From contig NC_080572.1 of the NCBI RefSeq assembly GCF_030247185.1, positions 236,407,336 to 236,471,335 of the forward strand: 64,000 nucleotides of DNA. The letters are read 5' to 3'. Below are positions 57,873-64,000 of this stretch, one piece after another. Both the position numbers and the translations under genes were made by a program. Below the pieces are notes generated by a model that saw nothing but the letters and a program-made list of their open reading frames with translations, had not been told where the DNA came from and ran no database searches. Source of the DNA: Malaya genurostris. Its lineage: Eukaryota > Arthropoda > Insecta > Diptera > Culicidae. Numbering within the stretch: the stretch's first letter is position 1; each line of letters starts with the position of its first letter.

Positions 57873-60800
57873 TTAGATACTTCCATTTGCATTCCGGCGC
57901 CGACGGAATACAAGGGCGAATATCGAACGCAATCGCCACCAGCGACTACGGCGTCGGGAGTGGATTTTTTCGGAACTTGATCCACCATTGAGAGCCTGAA
58001 AATCACCGGAAAAAGTTGATGAGATTTGGCTCCTGAACGTATGGTACCACATCTTACCCGTTGTTCTTCTTTTCTTCGGATTTCGCGCACCAGAGAGAAA
58101 AACGCTTCGTCTATGTAATGTCGCAGAGCAGCAGAAGTTTCGTAGAAGGGACAGCCAAATTGTTTCGCCAAGGTTTTCCCTTCCTCCGTTGATACCTGCA
58201 ACAAAGTGTACATTGAAATTTCGAAAGACTATTGAGACATTTCTAAAACCATTGCTCGCAATATTCGGAAGCCAGCTTTTGAAGAATCTGGACTTTGTTA
58301 CCCAACAATTCTATAGCACAGACTAACAGACATGACAGTATGAGTAAATTCTTATAAAAATTATTTTTCGTGATGCACTAGTTCCACCTATATTGTACTG
58401 CGCGAACTATTTACTATCTGTTCACCCCTTGTGTTGTGTAAAAGTTTTTTTACTAGTTGGTTTCCCCTCGTTTGTCAACACCGATCAGCTGCTTGCAGGG
58501 ATGCCTGATTTCATCAAAATATTTGAAAATTAATCGTCACAATAAATTATTGGATTACGTTGATAATATATTAACCTTTTTTAGTGATGTTGGAAGGTAA
58601 CTATTTATTTTTTTCAACGTTTTTCATCTAGACTATTTTTGATTGTGTTGGTAATTTTCACCCGAAATTAAGTGGCGGCAGCCCAGAAGTAAGTAAAACG
58701 GGTTCGATTTTGTATTGCGTTGAAGGATGAGAAGTAGGCACAATTCTGTATATAGTTTTGGCAATATGTATTAAATCTGTATCCTGCATGAAATTCACAT
58801 GGACGTATACAAATCAATACATTACAGGTAATTCTGTATGAATGGCAACTCTGTTCGTAAATGGAAAAAATAAACACAGTGTAGGTGACAGACAGAATGT
58901 TTTTGATAGGGTAACGTGGCGCCATCATGACACATGTGAGTACTGTCCCAAATAAAGGAATATTCGAAATGTCCGTTAAAATGATTGAAGAATCTAATTT
59001 GAGTGTCCTGTCTGTTAGTCTGTGTCTATAGTCCCACATCAGAAGGACCTAGCTTGTTAGTTGTCTCTCTTTGTTTACTTTCTCTTTTGATTATTACGGA
59101 GCCAGTACCGAAATTTCTAGAAAGTTTCCAATATAAATCAAAAGCTTGTGGTTTTAACTTGAAAGTTATGCGAAGAGTAAGGCGTCAATTATAAAATCAT
59201 TCCGGTAAATCGTGAAAGAAAAAGTAAACAAAGAGAAACTGTCATTTGAAGTTAGACCCTTTTGTTGTGGTACTGTAGTATTAAGCATTGCGTGCAAAGT
59301 CGTACACAACGGTGATTATTAACGAATTTTCACTTGTGTGCTTTACACAGCTTTTTTGAAAAAGTTTGTACTAGCTTGTATGTCTGTTCTTTGTTGTTTT
59401 GCTTAAAAACTTGTTAGGGTAACGGCAAGTAGTCATCTCAGTAGCAGTAGTCATCTCATATACTAAAAATATGTGCATTTACTTCACTTAGTTTTCGCTT
59501 AGCTATAACAGCATTATTAAACAATTTTCGAACTATTATTGCTGTGGTATTGTAGGCGCTAGGTGGTCGTTTCATTGATGCCAGGCTCTTGCCAGAATTC
59601 TAGCACAATGATAGTAAAAAATCTGACAGACAGTCCGTCGTCTGGGTGGACATCTGCCCGCAGTGTCCGAGTGGGTTAGAGTGAATCCTACACGTATTCA
59701 GGAAATTTCTATTCAATTTCAGGATTCTGTAACCTCAATCTCAGTAACCTAGTTTTTGATGGAAAGCTCCAAATAGTTTCCAAAAGGTTTTTGTCAAAAT
59801 ATACTGAAAGTTGAATTGTATCCAACCAGACTCTGTCAGCTTAGAGAAAAATCTTATGTCGTTTTCGTTTTTAAATTGCACTACACCGGTGTAGCGAAAG
59901 CTGCACCTAAACCGTTCGTTTTTACCAATTGCACTACACCAGTGCTACACTTTTTCTGCACCGATACCACTGGTGTAGCACTCATTAAAAGTTTGGTGTA
60001 GCTCTGTGCAATGGAATCGTTAATTGTAGTCAATGGTTACTGTTTATGTTTTCGTCATTTTTGTTCATGCCTCAGTGTAGCACTGCACCGGTGTAGTGCA
60101 AATTAAAAACGAAAACGCCATTAGTCTTCAATTCAGCTACACCATAGAACGGCATCTCATTAAACATACCATACATACTCATGTCATACCTTCAAAATCT
60201 AGTGGGCATTGGAAAAAAGCCTTAAGGGGTAATTAACAATCTTAGAAGAACGACCATTGTTGCAAAACGCAAAAGCAGTTTTCTTCGCAATCATTGAGCG
60301 GAAATTCAAAAAAGAAATATCAGTTTGGAACATTTTTCTGAACAAACTGATGTTTTTTTTCTTGCAGATTCATCAAGCAGTAGCGGAGAAAACTGCTTTA
60401 GCGTTTTTCAAAAATGTTGTTTTCCCGAGATTGTAACTAGGAATCTTAATGAGTTTCAAAGACGGATCTATAATGTACAGAATTACCACAACAATTACTT
60501 AGTGTAAGCAGACGCCATCGCACGGCGTCTCATTCCACATGTCATGTCAATTGTATGGGTGCGCAGTGCTGCTATTTTGGCGCGCACGAGTTTGACATTT
60601 CTCTCCCCTACTTCTGTGAACGAGTTTCGATGCGGACTCGCTTAAATGGCACCTTCAAGCGAGTCCGCATCGAAACTCGTTCGCAGAAGTAGGGGAGAGA
60701 AACGTCAAACTCGTGCGCGCCAAAATAGCGAGTTTCGATGCGGACTCGCTTGAAGGTGCCATGCTCGCAAAAAAGGATGTTGTCAAAGATTTGTTCGGGG

Positions 60801-63800
60801 AATGTGAGAGCTGGATATCTTGTTAATATGATGTCTTTGATGTAAGTGTAGTCCGAGTATTGATTAGCTGTGATTAGGAATTTTTTAATGCACTCATGAA
60901 GATTGTAGAAGAAAACATCCATAGACACCATTTGGAATGGATATACCGGTATTACATGGCTTAACATAGGAGGACTAGTTTGAGATGATCTATATTTAGC
61001 ACACAGGTGGCACTATTTGACAACATCTTTAATTTGGCTGCTCATTCCTGATTGGCACATTGTCGCAAAACTGATTTACCGGTAGCGACACCTTCCAATG
61101 AAAAATGGAACCAAGAAAAGGAGGATTCTTTCGGGAATGTAAACTACGAATAAACATGGAAAATCTTCAGAAATGTGTGAAATTGGGTAAGTTTAGGTTT
61201 TTTCAGATAGACATTTTTTAACCAGAAACCAGTGTAATGTTGATTTCTCGAGTACTAGAATGTATAGCGATCGAGTACTATTTATTTTGGATACTTTATT
61301 TGTTATTTCCAGGCATTTGAAAAATGGTATCAAACCAAGTTTAATGCTCTATTCTGAACAGTGCTGTAAAACTTCATTCAATTCAATTGAAACTGAATGT
61401 GGAACACATTGACGATCTCTCTAATGCAGTAAACTTCACTCTCTGACACACACAATGTTTGCTGACGGCCCGAACGGGCAGCATTCAGTCATCACTCGTT
61501 TCTCTTCAATCGAGGCTTAGTTTAACCACCGTCAGTTGAACTCTTGAAGTAACAAAATATCTCTTTCAATAGTGTGAGAGCGGCCTTCAAATGAGGTTCA
61601 TGTAAATATTCGAATTGGTTCAAGATAATAGATGAAAGACAAACCAGATAGCTGAAATATCAATCACAGAATACACATAAATTAATTGTTTCCTCCTTCA
61701 GTTTTCATTTTAATACTTTACTCCATTTATAATTCTATTCGTTCGAATCTGCTTACTACCAAGAGCGAAGGCAATGAAAGAGCTACACTACTTGGCACTT
61801 GAAACTGAGTAAGCAAAACTTCAAATGACTATCAACGATTAATCAACTGACGATGAATTCCGGGAGCTTCACTTGAAAATGGCAGCAAAAGTCAAATGAA
61901 TTAGTAGGGATATGCTGACGGTCAGCGGCCATAAATTTCATTTTCATCTTATATTATTCGATTGAAAATGAAATTTTACCGCACTGATTCTGAATAAACG
62001 GTAGATTTCGCACAATGAACTAAGATCAACATTACCACCTCAGAGTAAAAACTTTTTCTTAAACTTCTACTATGATTTTTTCAAATGAATTTGCCCGTTG
62101 TCATAAGAAATCGTTGAAAAGGGGGAGTAATTAGAATTTTTCCTACCGATTTGACAGCTCTTGCTGAAAGTATCATATCTAAACAAGCAGCGCCTCTACA
62201 TTTCAGTTTTGCGACAATATGCCAATCAAAACGAATTTTTCTCTACCTAGTTTAAGTGTAGTTTCAATTCCATTGCGACTAATATGACACTTGTCAATCA
62301 GTTTCCGTCGCATTGTATATGGAGCGAGAATACGATTGGCCGCTCTTCTTGCACGTAATTTATAATTAGCTGTAATTTGTGATCTTGTTCTTACTCCTTC
62401 ATGATTTCCACTACACAACTGTTCGATATGCTTAGATAATCGGATAGCTTCATATCTTCAACGTCGCGGAAAACTTTGTAGATGTTAAGCTTCATGAATT
62501 CGTTTGTTAACCGCTTGTCGTTGTACGGTGCACGAGATAAGGCATCAGCAACGTTGTTTTTTCCCGTAACAAATTCGATTTCCAGTTTGTAACGTTGTAA
62601 ATTCAGAAACATGTGTTGTAAACGTCGCAGCTTATAGTCAGTTTTGATTACCACTTTTGAAATTCCCACGTGCCCGGATTGGCGGTTCAATGCATAGGGC
62701 ACTGGTCTTACATTTGGCACCGATTATAAGCGGTAAATCACTTTTGCAGCAGTATGATGCAACCTTTTTGAAGTCATCGCTAGGCGAAGGTTGGTTATGC
62801 GGCATGTCTATGTCATCAATAGTCATACCAACTGTGACTGAACGAATATCCCGAGTTGTCAGCTCCGATATGAGATACATCGAGAGCACTATTTGCAAGT
62901 ATGCATGCTCGAGGCATTTCACGTGGATTAGTTATACCGTTCTTGTTGAAGGCAACGGTGACTGGGTTTAACAACTTTCCAACATAGAAGTTTCCCTTTT
63001 GAAAATATGGTTCTTGTACCAAAGCTATAGAAGCTTTACCTTTTTGCAGAAGTCTGGATAGATTCATAGTTGCTGTACGTTTATGCTGGAGATTGATTTG
63101 TGCTACTCTAACCATTATAAATTAAGGCAATGAACACTTCATCTCCAGCACTTACCGTACAACAACTAGAAGAAACCAAATATATTGGCTTATAATCGCC
63201 TTCAGCAAATCATGGAAGCATTTTTTTTAAATGCTTAATTATTTAAATCACACGAAGTGCGAAGAATGAAATCGTCCACTGTGCAAGAGCTTCGCTTAAC
63301 AAGGGAGAAACCTAAAATATGCCGTTCATGACTGCATTGTTTAACCTTCTGCAGCTATTCGGTCATCGGCACGGAAATACACCTTGATTTGAGAGTTCCT
63401 GGTGCTCTTTTTACGACATGGAACAGAAAACCAGTGGTCAATTCTTGGTAGAAACTAATTCCGCCGCATGCCACACGGCTTACTTGTCTGGTGGACTTAT
63501 ACCACCGGTACCGCTACCGACACTACACGGCTATCTAGGCTGGTCAGGAAGGAAGATTGACATTGGTTGGTCAACTTCCATGGGTGGCCGAGCAGCCGAG
63601 CTAACCGAAATACAGTTCCCTTTACCTTCCGCTGCGACTGTAGATCCAGCTTGTTGGCAACCAGCACCAGTGGTATGTCTTCGGTTAACCGCACCCGAGC
63701 GATCAGCTTCCGGTATTCCGATGCCTCCTGGAAACTGTGCCGGTCAGTGACGGAATAACAAATGATGAAGCCTTCCCCGCATCGCATATACTGATCCCGC

Positions 63801-63948
63801 ATGGCAGTGAACTCGACCTGTCCGGCCGTATCAAGAATGTCCAGCAGTGCTGCTTCACCATCGATAACTGCTTGCTGCTGGTACGAGTCCTCAATCGTTG
63901 GATCATGATAGTCCAGAAAACTGTGACTAACAAATTGAAGCGTGACGG
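57873..63948 (-). CDS. Ric: Ras-like small GTPase Ric (RIT family), 3' exons; 5' end outside the window
   Basis: Ras-superfamily GTPase of the RIT/Ric branch, a membrane-bound signalling switch that in Drosophila binds calmodulin. Exons on the minus strand: 63948-63626, 58195-58058, 57995-57873. The first visible exon starts just after the P-loop (VTLQFV), with the RIT-type effector loop HDPTIEDSY, DTAGQ with the catalytic Gln, and NKLD for guanine recognition. The second has STEEG and the ETSAA base-binding loop. The third is 40 codons (SRRRSRWWRLRS, then FRRRR) and ends without a CAAX box. RIT proteins reach the membrane by such a basic-aromatic tail rather than by prenylation. All splice sites are GT-AG (donors AAG|GTAAAG, CGG|GTAAGA). 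The G1 exon lies beyond 64000. The 5.4-kb intron is full of TEs. Confidence 0.92.
58317..59024 (-). mobile_element. Non-autonomous DNA element, 7-bp TSD (copy 2)
   Basis: Inverted relative of 6027-6744: the same CACAGACTAACAGACA ends and a perfect 7-bp duplication TCTATAG (58310-58316, 59025-59031). 708 bp. It lies in the large Ric intron, in the sense orientation of Ric if copy 1 is taken as forward. Its longest frame (123 codons, 58668-59039) resembles the translation of copy 1 but no domain is visible. Confidence 0.8.
59032..59559. other. Ric intron, nothing recognised
   Basis: Unassigned intronic sequence without a bounded repeat. Confidence 0.4.
59560..59675 (+). repeat. MITE-like repeat fragment, family B (copy 3)
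   Basis: Shares GCTAGG, TTGCCAGAATTCTrGC and the GTCTGGGTGGACATCTGCCC segment with 1-205 and 9405-9622; shorter and more diverged. Confidence 0.5.
59857..60120. mobile_element. PIF/Harbinger-like MITE (TSD TTA)
   Basis: 264 bp with about 35-bp terminal inverted repeats: left TGTCGTTTTCGTTTTTAAAT, right ATTAAAAACGAAAACGCCA, continuing inward as TTGCACTACACCGGTG and its inverse. Flanked by TTA at 59854-59856 and 60121-60123, the PIF/Harbinger target. The interior repeats CACTACACCrGTG and CTGGTGTAGCACT. Confidence 0.8.
60571..60729. repeat. Near-perfect hairpin, 73-bp arms, 13-base loop
   Basis: Left arm 60571-60643, right arm 60657-60729, with two mismatches. Arms include GGCGCGCACGAGTTTGAC, TCTCTCCCCTACTTCTG and GAGTTTCGATGCGGACTCGC. 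A third copy of the inner segment (CGAGTTTCGATGCGGACTCG) follows directly at 60729. It interrupts the gypsy integrase remnant and is a foldback insertion of unknown family. Confidence 0.85.
60760..61049 (-). pseudogene. Ty3/gypsy integrase fragment (zinc finger end and core start)
   Basis: Minus-strand translation gives GMSSQIKDVVK, a stop, CHLCAKY (end of the HHCC zinc finger), then PFQMVSMDVFF and KFLITANQYSDY, the start of the DDE integrase core with its first Asp. It continues the coding order of 62228-62656 but is separated from it by the 1.18-kb insert 61050-62227. Relic of an LTR retrotransposon, inactive, lying in Ric sense orientation within its intron. Confidence 0.8.
61050..62227. 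mobile_element. Insertion with 25-bp inverted ends splitting the gypsy relic
   Basis: GATTGGCACATTGTCGCAAA plus ACTGA (61050-61074) is inverted at 62203-62227 with one mismatch. It falls exactly between two halves of the integrase zinc-finger coding, so it entered after the gypsy element. Inside, 61359-61442 is the 84-bp repeat also found at 12716-12799, and 61800-62000 holds a weakly inverted relative (GCGGTAAAATTTCATTTTCA on the minus strand). No coding region. The superfamily is unknown and no target duplication was resolved. Confidence 0.6.
61359..61442 (+). repeat. 84-bp repeat shared with 12716-12799
   Basis: Same phrases as the inverted copy next to the RTE-like element: AACTTCATTCAATTCAATTG, TGTGGAACACATTGACGATC, GCAGTAAACTTCACTCT. 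Confidence 0.7.
62228..62656 (-). pseudogene. Ty3/gypsy RNase H end and integrase zinc finger
   Basis: Minus-strand translation starts VVIKTDYK and continues LQRYKLEIEFVTGKNN...ADALSRAP, the C-terminal RNase H signature of Ty3/gypsy polyproteins. Then comes a spacer and, in another frame, RRKLIDKCHISRNGIETTLKL, the first half of the integrase HHCC finger. At least two frameshifts. The residues HKPL after the TD are lost (TDYKLRRLQ), showing a small internal deletion. Confidence 0.85.
62720..63115 (-). pseudogene. LOA/R1-type non-LTR retrotransposon, start of ORF2 endonuclease
   Basis: ATG at 63115 opens VRVAQINLQHKRTA, then LVQEPY, the N-terminus of an endonuclease of the LOA/R1/Jockey group (the QINLQH start and QEPY metal-binding Glu are typical). 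The frame shifts near 62850 and continues LTTRDIRSV to LPLIIGA, where the catalytic Asp-Asn would follow but the sequence breaks off and joins the gypsy fragment. Reverse transcriptase absent. Confidence 0.8.
63116..63625 (-). other. Ric intron, 5' part
   Basis: Intronic sequence after the GTAAAG donor at 63625. Nothing recognised apart from the donor. Confidence 0.45.
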
Positions 63949-64000
63949 CTGAAATAAAGGGCAACGTTAGCTTGTGGGAGTGATTGTATTTTCGGATTGT
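63949..64000 (-). other. Upstream Ric intron, acceptor TTTATTTCAG
   Basis: On the minus strand CCCTTTATTTCAG precedes the exon starting at 63948. The intron and the P-loop exon continue beyond the window. Confidence 0.7.

Noticed and set aside
57719..58213. 164-codon minus-strand ORF taken as one Ras-like protein end
   Set aside because: Only 58058-58195 is coding in that frame. Splice sites at 58057 and 57996 move the C-terminus into another frame (57873-57995).
60325..60507. 60-codon ORF with a Ser run in the Ric intron
   Set aside because: No domain or splice support; AT-rich intronic sequence.
63418..63750. 110-codon plus-strand ORF over the Ric exon
   Set aside because: Shadow of the GTPase exon on the opposite strand; the minus-strand frame has clear Ras motifs.

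Overview
The window is insect nuclear DNA, most likely from a culicine mosquito. Two host genes with spliced exons sit in a large excess of transposable elements (TEs). The repeat at 7434-9151 (ends reading GCCTTTCTCATAT / ATATGAGAAAGGC around a GT microsatellite) resembles one I associate with Aedes-type genomes; this species-level inference is from memory and was not searched.

Layout. 1-7433: small repeats, a solo LTR (881-1573, 5-bp target duplication) with its own TATA/initiator promoter, several MITE-like elements with 8-bp target duplications, and a 718-bp element with 7-bp duplications. 7434-9151: the abundant mosquito repeat with another element nested in it. 10071-12720: a decayed RTE-like non-LTR retrotransposon on the minus strand. 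12800-16680: small elements and one weak unplaced ORF. 16690-40948: a three-level nest. A P-like element (8-bp duplication) contains a hAT-like non-coding element (17395-40659, 8-bp duplication), and inside that is a 20,779-bp array of one 11-bp unit, exactly 1,889 copies by its borders. 41000-44700: MITEs. 44812-46403: an adenosine deaminase-like gene (ADAL/MAPDA type), five exons, all metal and catalytic residues present. 47190-57870: further retrotransposon, P-like, mariner and foldback relics. 57873-63948 and beyond, minus strand: the 3' exons of the Ras-like GTPase gene Ric (RIT family). Its 5.4-kb intron holds Ty3/gypsy and LOA/R1-type retrotransposon fragments and four or five small DNA elements; the first exon(s), with the P-loop, lie to the right of the window.

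How the parts relate. The two host genes act independently: one in purine nucleotide catabolism, the other in Ras-type signalling at the plasma membrane. Everything else is selfish DNA, almost all of it inactive. The most notable object is the hAT-like element. It carries GATC-rich subterminal repeats and 117-bp internal repeats in inverted arrangement. One of those 117-bp units contains an 11-mer one base away from the satellite unit, directly beside the array, so the sequence suggests a satellite that arose inside a mobile element. No intact transposase, reverse transcriptase or integrase is present. I saw no tRNA, rRNA or CRISPR array.
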